Positions 30,178-39,061 of a stretch of DNA of 64,000 nt are shown piece by piece. Each line of letters begins with the position of its first letter. Position 1 is the stretch's first letter. The translations under genes were made by a program, and so were the position numbers. The notes beneath the pieces are model-generated. The model did not search any database, was not told where the DNA came from, and worked only from the letters and a program-made list of their open reading frames with translations. Source of the DNA: Usitatibacter palustris (GTDB taxonomy: Bacteria > Pseudomonadota > Gammaproteobacteria > Burkholderiales > Usitatibacteraceae); NCBI RefSeq assembly GCF_013003985.1, contig NZ_CP053073.1, forward strand, positions 2,356,001 to 2,420,000. Reading direction: 5' to 3'.

Positions 30178-30314
30178 GGGTTTTTTCCTCTGGGATGCTG
30201 CGCTACATCAATTCGCGCTTGTGCGGAAGCGCATGCGACCGGCGATGTGGCAATCCAAGTGCTTCATTTTATTACAGTTTGAGCGATTGCGGCAGCGCAT
30301 GGCACGGACCCTGA

Positions 30315-30384
30315 TGCAGCGCACCATTTATGGCTTGACAGGGGGGCCTCCCATTCCTAGAATGAAATTGTTGCGGCGCACCAT
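30315..30384 (+). promoter_or_regulatory. phaP promoter with paired putative PhaR operators
   Basis: A near-perfect sigma-70 promoter: TTGACA (30335-30340), 17-bp spacer, TAGAAT (30358-30363). Two copies of TGC(A/G)GCGCACCAT lie at 30315-30327, just upstream of the -35, and 30372-30384, at the expected start site near 30370. This layout agrees with the two PhaR sites described for the Ralstonia phaP1 promoter. Binding here is inferred. Confidence 0.7.
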
Positions 30385-30453
30385 CCGTATCGATACCACG
30401 GCGCTGAAAGTGCCGGGATCCGCGACGAAACGAACCGACTGGAGAAGCTGCCC

Positions 30454-30855
30454 GTGAACACGCCCTATACCGAATTCAGCCGCGCCGCGGTGGAATCCGC
30501 CACGCGCCTCTCGAAGCTCTCGCTCGCCAGCGCCGAGCGCATGATCGCGCTGCAGGTCGGGTTCGCGAAGGAATCCATCGCCCAGGCCACGAACAGCGCG
30601 CAGACCGTTGCCGCCGCCAAGGATGTGCAGGAGCTGCTCGCCATGCGTGCGCTCGCCGTTGAGTCCGCGATGGAGCGCTTCGCCGGCTACTCGCGCACCC
30701 TGTTCGAAGTCGCCGCCGAAACGCAGTCGGAGTTCGCGAAGCTCGCCGGGGAACGCATTGCCGGCCTGCAGCAAGCCGCGACCACCACCGTCGGCACCGC
30801 CGTGAAGGCCACTGCCGCGGTCCGCAAGACCACTCGCGCGAAGAAGAGGAAATAA
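30454..30855 (+). CDS. phaP: phasin PhaP
   Basis: A 133-residue amphipathic helical protein of the phasin_2 type (TEFSRAAVESATRLSKLSLASAE...), with a C-terminal Lys/Arg-rich tail (KKTTRAKKRK-like) that could contact DNA or granule partners. Phasins coat PHA granules and limit their size. It uses a GTG start with GGAGAAG upstream, and the leader is about 83 nt. An intrinsic terminator follows at 30921. Confidence 0.9.
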   Translation: MNTPYTEFSRAAVESATRLSKLSLASAERMIALQVGFAKESIAQATNSAQTVAAAKDVQELLAMRALAVESAMERFAGYSRTLFEVAAETQSEFAKLAGERIAGLQQAATTTVGTAVKATAAVRKTTRAKKRK

Positions 30856-30920
30856 TCCGCGCACCGAATTCAAGTCTCCTCCTCCTTTATCGCAAGTCCC
30901 CAAGATTTGGATAAAGGTTC

Positions 30921-30951
30921 AAACCCAGGCCTCGTGCCTGGGTTTTTTTTT
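30921..30951 (+). terminator. intrinsic terminator of phaP
   Basis: A 10-bp perfect stem (AAACCCAGGC with GCCTGGGTTT, 30921-30930 and 30936-30945), 5-nt loop CTCGT, then an uninterrupted T run to 30951. This is the clearest rho-independent terminator in the window and insulates phaB. Confidence 0.93.
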
Positions 30952-30965
30952 GAAAGGCGCATGAA

Positions 30966-31721
30966 ATGAAAACGACCAAGAGAGTCGCGCTCGTCACCGG
31001 AGGTGTCGGTGGCATCGGTACCGCCATCTGCCGCAAGCTCGCGGCCGACGGCCTGTTCGTCGTCGCGAACTATGCGATCCCCGGTACCGAAGAGGCGTGG
31101 AAGCGCGCCATGGCAGCCGCGGGGCTGGACAACACGAGCGTCGCCCTCGCCTTCGGCGACGTCACCGACTTCGAGACGATGGGCTCGATGGCCCGCCAGA
31201 TCCAGGCCGACCACGGCCCGGTCTCGGTGCTGGTGAACTGCGCGGGCATCACGCGCGACACCACCTTCCGCAAGATGACGCCCGAGCATTGGCACCAGGT
31301 GATCGACACCAACCTCACGAGCGTCTTCAACGTGACGCGCCACGTGATCGAAGGGATGTGCGAGCGCGGCTGGGGCCGGGTCGTGAACATCTCGTCGGTG
31401 AATGCGATCCGCGGGCAGTTCGGGCAGTGCAACTACGCGGCGGCCAAGGCGGGGATTCTCGGCTTCACGAAGTCGCTCGCACAGGAAGTCGTGAAGAAGG
31501 GCGTGACGGTGAATGCGGTTTCACCCGGCTACGTACAGACCGACATGGTGATGGCGATCCGCGAAGACGTTCGCGAGCAGATCATCGCGCAGATCCCCGC
31601 GGGCCGGATGGCGATGCCCGACGAGGTCGCCGATTCCGTCGCCTTCCTCGCCTCCGACAAGGCGGCCTACATCACCGGCACCAACCTCTCCGTTAACGGC
31701 GGCCTGCATATGTACGCCTAG
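30966..31721 (+). CDS. phaB: acetoacetyl-CoA reductase (first copy)
   Basis: A 251-residue short-chain dehydrogenase with TGGVGGIGTAI (NADPH site), NCAGITRD, and the catalytic Ser-Tyr-Lys (NISSVNAIRGQFGQCNYAAAKAG). The NAGITRD and GQ-x-NY-x-AAKAG patterns and the ending NGGLHMYA are typical of PhaB, which reduces acetoacetyl-CoA to (R)-3-hydroxybutyryl-CoA. A second copy lies beside phaC. A FabG role cannot be excluded. Confidence 0.85.
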   Translation: MKTTKRVALVTGGVGGIGTAICRKLAADGLFVVANYAIPGTEEAWKRAMAAAGLDNTSVALAFGDVTDFETMGSMARQIQADHGPVSVLVNCAGITRDTTFRKMTPEHWHQVIDTNLTSVFNVTRHVIEGMCERGWGRVVNISSVNAIRGQFGQCNYAAAKAGILGFTKSLAQEVVKKGVTVNAVSPGYVQTDMVMAIREDVREQIIAQIPAGRMAMPDEVADSVAFLASDKAAYITGTNLSVNGGLHMYA

Positions 31722-31740
31722 AGCTTCTGTTACAAACCAC

Positions 31741-31761
31741 CAATGGGGACAGTCCCCATTG
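31741..31761. repeat. GGGGACAGTCCCC palindrome
   Basis: A 21-bp palindrome (CAATGGGGAC-A-GTCCCCATTG) between phaB and the peptidase gene. This core recurs in many betaproteobacterial genomes and is often linked to REP-associated (RAYT) transposases, though none is in this window. Confidence 0.6.
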
Positions 31762-31803
31762 CTGCTAGACTCCCGCGCTTCTCAAGGTCTACCCGGGAGT
31801 CCC

Positions 31804-33975
31804 ATGTCTCGCTTCCATTGCATCGCCGCGGCCCTCGCCTTCGCCGGAGTCGCCGCCCACGCCCAGACGCTGCCCGTCTTCCCCGTGAAGAATGTTCCCG
31901 AGACGTTCTTCGGCACGGTCGTGAACGATCCGTACCGTGCACTCGAGGATACGAAGAACGCCGACGTGCTCGCCTGGATGAAGGCGCACTCGGAAAATGC
32001 CTCGAAGACCTTGAAGGCCCTGCCCGGCTACGCGAACCTGTTCGCGCGCGTCGCCGAGCTCGAGGATGCGAGGGATTCGGCGATCGGCGGCCTCAAGCGA
32101 GTCGGCGGCGGCACGCTCTTCTTCACGCGGCGCGGGGCGAAGGACAACACCTTGAAGCTGTTCGTGCGCAAGAGCGACGGCGCCGAGTCGCTGCTCGTGG
32201 ATCCGGATGACTGGCAGAAGGAAACGGGCAAGCCCCACGCGATCAACTATTTCTTCCCGTCGCACGACGGCAGGCACGTCGCGGTTGGCGTCTCCGCATC
32301 GGGCTCGGAAGATGCGAGCCTCTATGTGATCGAGACCGCCACGCGCAAGCGCATCGGCGAGCCGATCGACCGCGCCTCGATCGCGGGCGAGTACGCGGGC
32401 ATCGCGTGGAATCCTAACGGCAAGACGTTCTTCTTCCTGCGCCTGCAGAAGCCCGCACCGGGCGCGCAGGAAAAGGACAAGTACCTCAACTCGGAACTGT
32501 GGATGCACACCGTCGGCCAGCCCGACGACAAGGGCATCCGGATCCTCGGCCCCGGCATCTCGCCGCGCGTACCGGTGAAGCCCGCCGAGCAGGCCACCGT
32601 CGTGGTCGCGCCCGGCTCGAAGTACGCCGTGGCGATGGTCGTGGCCGACGTCGAGCGCGAAATGAACCTCTATGTCGCGCCGCTCGCGAGCCTGGGACAC
32701 CCGGGCACGCCCTGGGTGAAGATCTGCACCGTCGCCGACAAGGTGACGAACTTCGCGGTAAAGGACGACAGCATCTACCTCATGACGCACGCGACGAGCC
32801 CGCGCTACGCCATCGTGCGCACGAGCCTCGCGAAGCCCGACCTCAAGACCGCCGAGACGATCGTCCCCGCCTCCGACCAGGTGATCTTCGACATCGGCGC
32901 CGCGAAGGACGCGCTCTACTACGAGTCGCGCGACGGAGCGGTGAAGCGCCTGAAGCGCATGCCGTGGGGCAAGAAGGAAGCCACCGAAGTCACCTTCCCG
33001 ATCGAGGGCGCGGCGAGCCTGATGGCGGCATCGCCCAACGTGGACGGCGCCGTGGTCGGCCTGTCGTCCTGGACGCGCGCATTCGAGATCTACGCGGTCG
33101 ATGGAAAAGGCAAGGCCACGAACACCGGGCTGCAGCCGCTGGGCAAGTTCGGCGCGCCCACCGACCTCGTCGCCACGGAGGTGAGGGTCAAGAGCCACGA
33201 CGGCGCGCTCGTGCCGCTGTCGATCATCCATCGCAAGGACGTGAAGCTCGATGGCAACAACCCGACGCTGCTCTACGGCTACGGCGCCTACGGCATCACC
33301 GAGGAACCCGGCTTCACGCCGCGCCGCCTCGCATGGCTCGAGAAGGGCGGCGTGTATGCCGTCGCGAACGTTCGCGGCAGCGGCGTCTACGGCAAGGACT
33401 GGCACCTCGGCGGCTTCAAGGCGACCAAGCCCAACACGTGGAAGGACTTCATCGCGTGCGCCGAGTACCTCATCGCGCAGAAGTACACGTCCAACACGAA
33501 GCTCGGCATCCTCGGTGGCAGCGCCGGCGGCATCCTGATCGGCCGCGCGCTCACCGAACGCCCTGACCTCTTCGCCGCGGCGATTCCCGCCGTGGGTACG
33601 CTCGACGCCGTGCGTTTCGAGACCGAGGCCAACGGCGTGCTCAACGTGCCCGAGTTCGGCACGGTGAAGACGGAGGAAGGCTTCAAGGCGCTCTACGAGA
33701 TGAGCAGCTACCACCACGTGAAGCCGGGCACGCGCTATCCCGCGGTGATGCTGCCGCACGGCGTGAACGATCCGCGTGTGACGGTGTGGCACTCCTCGAA
33801 GATGGCCGCGCAACTACTCGCGGCCACGAGCTCGGGCAAGCCCGTGCTGCTCAACCTCGACTTCGACAGCGGCCACGGCATCGGCGACACGAAGGCGCAG
33901 CGCCAGAAGCAGACCGCGGATGTCTATTCGTTCCTGTTCTGGCAGGCGGGCGTGCCGGAGTTCCAGCCGAAGTAA
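31804..33975 (+). CDS. periplasmic prolyl oligopeptidase (S9A)
   Basis: A 723-residue serine peptidase with a signal peptide (MSRFHCIAAALAFAGVAAHAQ). Residues ~70-420 form the beta-propeller and ~430-723 the alpha/beta-hydrolase domain. The catalytic triad is visible: Ser in LGGSAGGILIG, Asp in LPHGVNDPRV and His in DSGHGIGDT. It cleaves proline-containing short peptides, probably in the periplasm. The ATG at 31804 begins the signal peptide. Confidence 0.92.
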   Translation: MSRFHCIAAALAFAGVAAHAQTLPVFPVKNVPETFFGTVVNDPYRALEDTKNADVLAWMKAHSENASKTLKALPGYANLFARVAELEDARDSAIGGLKRVGGGTLFFTRRGAKDNTLKLFVRKSDGAESLLVDPDDWQKETGKPHAINYFFPSHDGRHVAVGVSASGSEDASLYVIETATRKRIGEPIDRASIAGEYAGIAWNPNGKTFFFLRLQKPAPGAQEKDKYLNSELWMHTVGQPDDKGIRILGPGISPRVPVKPAEQATVVVAPGSKYAVAMVVADVEREMNLYVAPLASLGHPGTPWVKICTVADKVTNFAVKDDSIYLMTHATSPRYAIVRTSLAKPDLKTAETIVPASDQVIFDIGAAKDALYYESRDGAVKRLKRMPWGKKEATEVTFPIEGAASLMAASPNVDGAVVGLSSWTRAFEIYAVDGKGKATNTGLQPLGKFGAPTDLVATEVRVKSHDGALVPLSIIHRKDVKLDGNNPTLLYGYGAYGITEEPGFTPRRLAWLEKGGVYAVANVRGSGVYGKDWHLGGFKATKPNTWKDFIACAEYLIAQKYTSNTKLGILGGSAGGILIGRALTERPDLFAAAIPAVGTLDAVRFETEANGVLNVPEFGTVKTEEGFKALYEMSSYHHVKPGTRYPAVMLPHGVNDPRVTVWHSSKMAAQLLAATSSGKPVLLNLDFDSGHGIGDTKAQRQKQTADVYSFLFWQAGVPEFQPK

Positions 33976-33985
33976 GAGAGACTAT

Positions 33986-34651
33986 CTAGCCGTCAGGGCC
34001 ACGGACCTCGATGAGGCCGTGGCGCACGGCGAACACCACGAGGCCCGCCACATCGTGGATGCCCAGGCGCTCCATCAGCGCCGCGCGGTGGTTCTCCACG
34101 GTCTTCACGCTGAGCGAAAGGTCGAAGGCGATTTCCTTGGTGCTCTTGCCCTCGGCCATGAGCTGCAGCACCTCGCGTTGCCGGGGGCTCAGCGCATCGA
34201 GCTCCGACGGTTCTCGCGCGGTCGCACCCTCCCGCAGCCCCGACACCACGACCTTCGACACGCGCGGGCTCAGGTAGGTCTCGCCGCGCGCGATCGCCTC
34301 GACCGCGAGCTGCAGCTCCACCGGCAGTGATTCCTTGACGAGGTAGCCCGAGGCGCCTGCGCGAAGCGCCCGGAGCACGAAGTCGTCGGTCGTGTGCATC
34401 GACAGGATGAGCACGCGGATATCGGAATTGGCCGCGAGGATCTGTGCCGTCGCGTCGATGCCGTTGAGCTCGCGCATGACGATGTCCATGATCACGATGT
34501 TCGGCCGGTGCTCGGCCGCGAGCGCGACCGCCTGACGGCCGTTGTCGGCTTCGGCGACGACGCTCACGCCGGGAATGTCCTCGACCAGCGCGCGAATGCC
34601 CGCGCGGACGAGCCCATGGTCGTCGCACAGGAGGATTCGCAGCGCGCTCAT
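33986..34651 (-). CDS. NarL/FixJ-family response regulator
   Basis: A 221-residue regulator with a receiver domain (phospho-acceptor Asp56 in NIVIMDIVMRELNG, Lys in GYLVKESLP) and a LuxR-type HTH (LSPRQREVLQLMAEGKSTKE, about 150-210). It is translationally coupled (4-bp overlap) to the histidine kinase upstream. Targets cannot be deduced. Confidence 0.93.
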   Translation of the reverse strand: MSALRILLCDDHGLVRAGIRALVEDIPGVSVVAEADNGRQAVALAAEHRPNIVIMDIVMRELNGIDATAQILAANSDIRVLILSMHTTDDFVLRALRAGASGYLVKESLPVELQLAVEAIARGETYLSPRVSKVVVSGLREGATAREPSELDALSPRQREVLQLMAEGKSTKEIAFDLSLSVKTVENHRAALMERLGIHDVAGLVVFAVRHGLIEVRGPDG

Positions 34652-35739
34652 GCGGCCTCCAGGGGAAAGCGCGCCGTCACCGTCGTGCCTTCACCCGCGG
34701 CGCTCTTGAACTCCACTCGCCCGCCCACGAGCTCCGCGCGCTCCTCCATGCCCGTGAGCCCCAGGCTCGCGCCCTGGAGCCCGCGGGCGCGCACGGCGGA
34801 CATATCGAATCCCGCGCCGTCGTCGCTCACGACCAACTCGAGCAGGCCCTTCGTTCGCCGCAGAGCGAGCGCGATCGAGCGCGGGCGCGCGTGCCGCGTG
34901 GCATTGCTGATCGCTTCCTGCGCGATGCGGTAGCAGGTGATCTCGGCGTCAGGGCTGACGCGCTCCGTCCCCGCGTGTGCGAAGTCGCATGCGATGCGAA
35001 CACCGGTCGCCTCCGAATGACGCTTCGCAAGCCAGCGCAGCGCATCGGAAAGGCCGAGCTGTTCGAGCTGCGGGGGCCGGAGCTCCTGCGACATCGTGCG
35101 GATCTTCGCGAACACCTCCTCCACGAGGCGAGCGCATTGTTCCTGCCCGAGGCCGCCGGGCTTGCCGAGCGCGGTGCGGTGCAGCGCGATGCCGAGGGCT
35201 GCGAGGCTCTGGCCCACGTCGTCGTGCAGTTCGCGCGAGAGGGCCCGCCTCTCCTCCTCCTGGATGGAGAGCACCTTGCCGGAGAGCGCCTTGAGGCGCC
35301 GGTTCGCGTCGTCCACCGCCTCGCGCGCGAGCACCCGCGCGGTGACATCCTCGTGGGCGACCACGACCGCGCCGCCCATGCCTTCCATCGGCGTGATGCG
35401 CGCAACGAACCAGCGAACGCCGCCGGGCGCGTCGATCCGATAGTCCACCGCCGCGAAGGGCGCCTCGCGCGCGATCATGCGGCGCGCCGCGCTCGCCGCC
35501 TCCGGAAATCCCGGCTGGCCGGCGCGCGCGAGGTCGTCGAGCAGCTCCAGGTAGTTGTCGCCCACGTGCGCGGGTGCGAAGCCCTTGGCGATCCGCACGT
35601 CGTCGAATCGCTCCCACGCCGGATTCACCGCGACGATGCGCCCCTGGCCGTCAAGAACCGCGATGCGCGAATCGAGCGAGTCGAGAATGCCGCGCACCAT
35701 CGCTTCGCTCGCAGCGGGCATTCCGTTGGCCTTTTGCAT
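34648..35739 (-). CDS. PAS-domain sensor histidine kinase (HisKA_3)
   Basis: A 363-residue kinase without clear transmembrane helices. An N-terminal PAS domain (about 15-140, RIAVLDGQGRIVAVNPAWERF) is followed by a HisKA_3 dimerisation domain with the phospho-accepting His in RELHDDVGQSLAALG, and an HATPase_c domain (SDDGAGFDM, ASLGLTGMEERAEL). NarX/UhpB-type kinases pair with NarL-type regulators, as here. It is probably a cytoplasmic sensor. The start at 35739 was chosen because upstream readings enter low-complexity DNA. Confidence 0.9.
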   Translation of the reverse strand: MQKANGMPAASEAMVRGILDSLDSRIAVLDGQGRIVAVNPAWERFDDVRIAKGFAPAHVGDNYLELLDDLARAGQPGFPEAASAARRMIAREAPFAAVDYRIDAPGGVRWFVARITPMEGMGGAVVVAHEDVTARVLAREAVDDANRRLKALSGKVLSIQEEERRALSRELHDDVGQSLAALGIALHRTALGKPGGLGQEQCARLVEEVFAKIRTMSQELRPPQLEQLGLSDALRWLAKRHSEATGVRIACDFAHAGTERVSPDAEITCYRIAQEAISNATRHARPRSIALALRRTKGLLELVVSDDGAGFDMSAVRARGLQGASLGLTGMEERAELVGGRVEFKSAAGEGTTVTARFPLEAA

Positions 35740-35889
35740 GCGCACAGCATGCCGCAAAACTGCCGCCACGGCCTGCCCGGCGCCGACAGGGGGAAGCACC
35801 CATCCCCAAAGGGGGGAATCCCCCATGTTCCCGAATGCCTGGCGCCGCCATCCTTGGACCGTACCGAAAACTTCATAAGGAGTACGGCC

Positions 35890-36654
35890 ATGCAACACCT
35901 GATCCTCCTCGTCACCATGGGCCTCCTCGTCTGGTCGCTGTACCGCGAGCACGGTCGCCAGGAAGTTTCATCGGCCAAGCCGGCCGCGCGCCCGCAGCCT
36001 CGCGTGAAGGCCCCGGCCAAGGCGCAGCCCAAGGCCGCGCCCCTGCAGTTCCAGGCGAAGGCGCCCGTCGCGGCGGCTCCCACCGTGGCCCCTCCCGCGC
36101 CACGCGTTGCGGCTGCGGCTGCACCGGCCGCCGCCGCAGCCAAGGGCGACGGGATGCGCACGCAACTGCGCGACCGCTACATCGCCGCGCGCTTCCCGGG
36201 CACGGTCCCATCCGCGGCTGCATTCGCGGACACGGAGGGCATCGTCACCATCGCGCGCCTGCTCTTCGAGGAGGACCGCTACGACGACGCGCAGGAGCTG
36301 CTCCAGCTTGCGATCAGCCTGGCCCCGTCACCGCGGCCGCTCGAGCTCGAGCGACTCGAGATCACGTACCTGCGGCGCGATGCCGACCGCTACGTGATGC
36401 TCGCCCGCCAGTTCAGGGACGCGAATCCGGAAAGCCGCGAGTGGGAAGACATCGCGCGGCTCGGCAGAGCCCTCGCACCCGGGAACGTGCTCTTCGCTTC
36501 GGGCCGGAATGCGGACCGGCCGCACGAGCACTACGGACCGTGGCCGCACACGCCCAACTGGATCCACGCTTCGTGGGACCTGACGAACGAAGTACTCGCC
36601 ACCGAGTTCCACCAGGCGATGCGCGACGAACGACAACAAGGAGCCGTGTCATGA
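35890..36654 (+). CDS. membrane-anchored protein of unknown function, with TPR-like region
   Basis: A 254-residue protein. Residues ~2-18 form an N-terminal hydrophobic anchor (HLILLVTMGLLVWSLYREHG), followed by a long Ala/Pro/Lys-rich linker (about 25-90) and a helical domain with EEDRYDDAQELLQLAISLAPSPR, resembling one or two TPR units. The linker recalls FimV/TonB-like spacers. It overlaps the next gene by 4 bp (ATGA). No family recognised. Confidence 0.7.
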   Translation: MQHLILLVTMGLLVWSLYREHGRQEVSSAKPAARPQPRVKAPAKAQPKAAPLQFQAKAPVAAAPTVAPPAPRVAAAAAPAAAAAKGDGMRTQLRDRYIAARFPGTVPSAAAFADTEGIVTIARLLFEEDRYDDAQELLQLAISLAPSPRPLELERLEITYLRRDADRYVMLARQFRDANPESREWEDIARLGRALAPGNVLFASGRNADRPHEHYGPWPHTPNWIHASWDLTNEVLATEFHQAMRDERQQGAVS

Positions 36655-38207
36655 CATCGATTCCGAGCCTCAGCTTCAAGGATGCCGCCCGCGAGGACTT
36701 TCGCGAGCGTCTCGCGGACCTGCGCAACACCACTGCGAATCCGCCCGCCGACGTGGTCGAGCGTTTCACCGACCTCGAGGAGCGGCTTCGCTCGCTCTCG
36801 CACGAGGACCACGCGCGCCTGCTGGGGTCCTCGCTCGCCTGGACCTCCGAGGAGTACGACGCGGCTCGTTGGCTGCGCAGCGCGAGCGATGGGTTGGGAA
36901 CCGTGGGCTACCGCGTGTGGGAATCGCTTCACAAGAGCGATCCCTCGGGTGCGCGTTCGCACGACATGATGGCGCGCGCGCTCCTGCACCTGGGCAACGC
37001 GGCCAAGTGGGACGGCGTGGTGAACGTCATCCCCCCGCGCGCCTTCCGGAAGTTCCACGCCATGCTGCTTGCCGCGATGGCCGGCGGCTTCCATGCGACC
37101 CCGGTGTCCGTCGGACGCGAAGAAGGTGCCGTGCAGTGCAGCGTCGAGGCGCTCTATTTCCGCGCGCTGCTCCTCGCGCGTTTCGCGAGCGGTGCGTTCG
37201 GCTTCAAGCAGCTCGAGATCCTCGACCAATGGATGTGGATGTGGACGCCGGTTCTCGCCGGTACCGACGAACCGCCGTCCGGTGGCGCGTTCCGGGCCGA
37301 CCTCGACTCGAACGTGGGCCTGCGCCCGGGCGTTCGTCACGTCGCCGGACCGAGCCGTTACCTCGCCGTCGCCCCGATCCGCATGGCCTACGCCGCCATC
37401 GTCGCCGAGTTCCACCAGGGCCGTGTCGTGCCCGATAAGGGTGTCGCATCGCGCTTCGGCGTTGAAGAGTACGTCGCCGTCCTGGAGCTCGCGCGCCGCG
37501 GACTCAAGGGCGTGGCGACCTCGCATGCGGGCCGTGCCGAACGCGCGCCGCGGGACTATGAAGCCGAGTTGCTCGTGGGCCTGGGCGAGATCGTGCAACG
37601 CGGTTTCGCTGCACCGGCGCCGCCGATCGTCGCGCCGGCTGAACTCACGCTCGCCGCGCTCGATGGCGAGCCCGTGGCCCGCACGGCGCGCGCCGTCGAT
37701 CACCCGATCGAAAGCGTCTTCGAACGCGGACAGCGCAAGGTGCACGTGACCAACGAGAGCGCGACCGGCTTCGGCATCGAGGGCGAGCAGGACAACCTGG
37801 GCCACTTCCTCGTGGGCGACCTCGTCGCGCTGCGATTCGACGACGGCCGCGCGCTCGAGATCTGCAAGGTGGCGCGCCGTTCGCCGACGCCGACGCCGGG
37901 CAGCACGCGCATCTGCGTGGGCCTGAGCCGCCTGTCGTCGGAAGCCCACCTCGTGGACCTCACCTCGCCCGAGGTGAGCCGCGGGCGCGAGGCGACCGAG
38001 AAACTCGCCTTCATCCCCGGCAGCGACGCGAGCGGGCGGCATGACGCGTGGCTGGTTTCCGAGCGCGAGTTCGCGTCCCGCAATACGCTCGCCGCGGGCG
38101 TGGGCAATCGCCGCTTCGAGCTGCGCTTCAATCGCGTGCGCGATCGCGGGCCCGGCTGGGTGCTCGCGGGCTTCGAAGTCCTCGCCGCGGCGTTGGCCGC
38201 TGCCTAG
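36651..38207 (+). CDS. uncharacterised protein with possible C-terminal PilZ-like domain
   Basis: A 518-residue soluble protein. The first ~350 residues are helical with no motif I recognise. Residues ~360-450 are beta-rich (RKVHVTNESATGFGIEGEQDN; LVGDLVALRFDDG; ICKVARRS) and resemble a PilZ barrel, but the RxxxR and D/NxSxxG c-di-GMP motifs are not clearly present (NESATGFG is the nearest). It is translationally coupled to the membrane-anchored upstream protein, so they probably work together. Function unknown. Confidence 0.6.
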   Translation: MTSIPSLSFKDAAREDFRERLADLRNTTANPPADVVERFTDLEERLRSLSHEDHARLLGSSLAWTSEEYDAARWLRSASDGLGTVGYRVWESLHKSDPSGARSHDMMARALLHLGNAAKWDGVVNVIPPRAFRKFHAMLLAAMAGGFHATPVSVGREEGAVQCSVEALYFRALLLARFASGAFGFKQLEILDQWMWMWTPVLAGTDEPPSGGAFRADLDSNVGLRPGVRHVAGPSRYLAVAPIRMAYAAIVAEFHQGRVVPDKGVASRFGVEEYVAVLELARRGLKGVATSHAGRAERAPRDYEAELLVGLGEIVQRGFAAPAPPIVAPAELTLAALDGEPVARTARAVDHPIESVFERGQRKVHVTNESATGFGIEGEQDNLGHFLVGDLVALRFDDGRALEICKVARRSPTPTPGSTRICVGLSRLSSEAHLVDLTSPEVSRGREATEKLAFIPGSDASGRHDAWLVSEREFASRNTLAAGVGNRRFELRFNRVRDRGPGWVLAGFEVLAAALAAA

Positions 38208-38219
38208 CGCGGAGCGAAT

Positions 38220-38257
38220 GAGGCAAAGAAAGGGCGCCGGGCGCGGCGCCCTGCCTC
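38220..38257. terminator. bidirectional hairpin between convergent genes
   Basis: A perfect 8-bp stem AGGGCGCC/GGCGCCCT (38231-38238, 38245-38252) is enclosed by GAGGCA/TGCCTC. It overlaps the phaB stop (38256). No T-run. Confidence 0.5.
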
Positions 38258-38999
38258 ACTGCATGTGCTGGCCGCCGTTGATGGCGATGTTCGCTCCCGT
38301 GAGGAACGCGGCTTCGTCGGAAGCCAGGTAGGCGCACAGGCCCGCGACTTCCTCGGGCTTGCCGAGGCGTCCCACCGGAATCTGCGGAATGATCTTCGTG
38401 TCGAGCACTTCCTTCGGGATCGCGATCACCATCTGCGTGCCGATGTAGCCGGGCGAGATGGTGTTCACGGTCACGCCCTTCTTGGCGACTTCGAGCGCGA
38501 GCGCCTTGGTGAAGCCGTGCATGCCCGCCTTGGCCGCGGAGTAGTTCGTCTGGCCGAAGGCGCCCTTCTGCCCGTTCACGCTCGAGACGTTGATCACCCG
38601 CCCCCAGCCGCGCTCGACCATGCCGTCGACGACGGGCTTGGTCACGTTGAAGACGCTGTCGAGGTTCGTGGACATCACCGCGTCCCAGTCGACCTTCGTC
38701 ATCTTCTTGAAGGTCATGTCGCGCGTGATGCCCGCGTTGTTGATCAGGATGTCGATCGGGCCGACCTTCCCGTTCACCTCGGCGACCATCTTCTGGCACG
38801 AATCGAAATCCGCGACGTCGCAGGCGAAGGCCTCGAACTTGTAGTCGCGGGCGGCCATGTCCTTCAGCCACTCCGTGTACTTCTTGTTGCCGGGCGAATA
38901 GGTGACGCACACCTTGATGCCCATGCCGGCGAGCTTCATGCAGATCGCCTCGCCGAGGCCCCCCATGCCGCCGGTGACCAGTGCAATTCTTTGTGCCAT
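38256..38999 (-). CDS. phaB: acetoacetyl-CoA reductase (second copy)
   Basis: A 247-residue PhaB with TGGMGGLGEAI, NNAGITRDMTFKKM, the active site NVSSVNGQKGAFGQTNYSAAKAG and the typical end NGGQHMQ. It is the closer match to canonical PhaB and lies directly downstream of phaC, the usual pha operon order, although a 59-bp gap with a repeat separates them. It supplies (R)-3-hydroxybutyryl-CoA to PhaC. No phaA thiolase is in the window. Confidence 0.93.
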   Translation of the reverse strand: MAQRIALVTGGMGGLGEAICMKLAGMGIKVCVTYSPGNKKYTEWLKDMAARDYKFEAFACDVADFDSCQKMVAEVNGKVGPIDILINNAGITRDMTFKKMTKVDWDAVMSTNLDSVFNVTKPVVDGMVERGWGRVINVSSVNGQKGAFGQTNYSAAKAGMHGFTKALALEVAKKGVTVNTISPGYIGTQMVIAIPKEVLDTKIIPQIPVGRLGKPEEVAGLCAYLASDEAAFLTGANIAINGGQHMQ

Positions 39000-39015
39000 T
39001 TTTCATCCTCCTAAA

Positions 39016-39061
39016 CTGTCATCCTGAGAGGCTTATTCGCCTCGAAGGACCTGCTTTTTTA
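39016..39061. repeat. CTGTCATCCTGAG...GAAGGACCTGCT repeat between phaC and phaB
   Basis: One solitary copy of the element seen as an inverted pair at 47720. The centre forms a small hairpin (GAGGC-TTATTC-GCCTC). It fills almost the whole phaC-phaB gap. Confidence 0.6.

Noticed and set aside
35800..35826. G- and C-runs (GGGGG..CCCCC) before the 35.9-kb gene as an operator
   Set aside because: The stems are short and imperfect, and no known regulator site matches.
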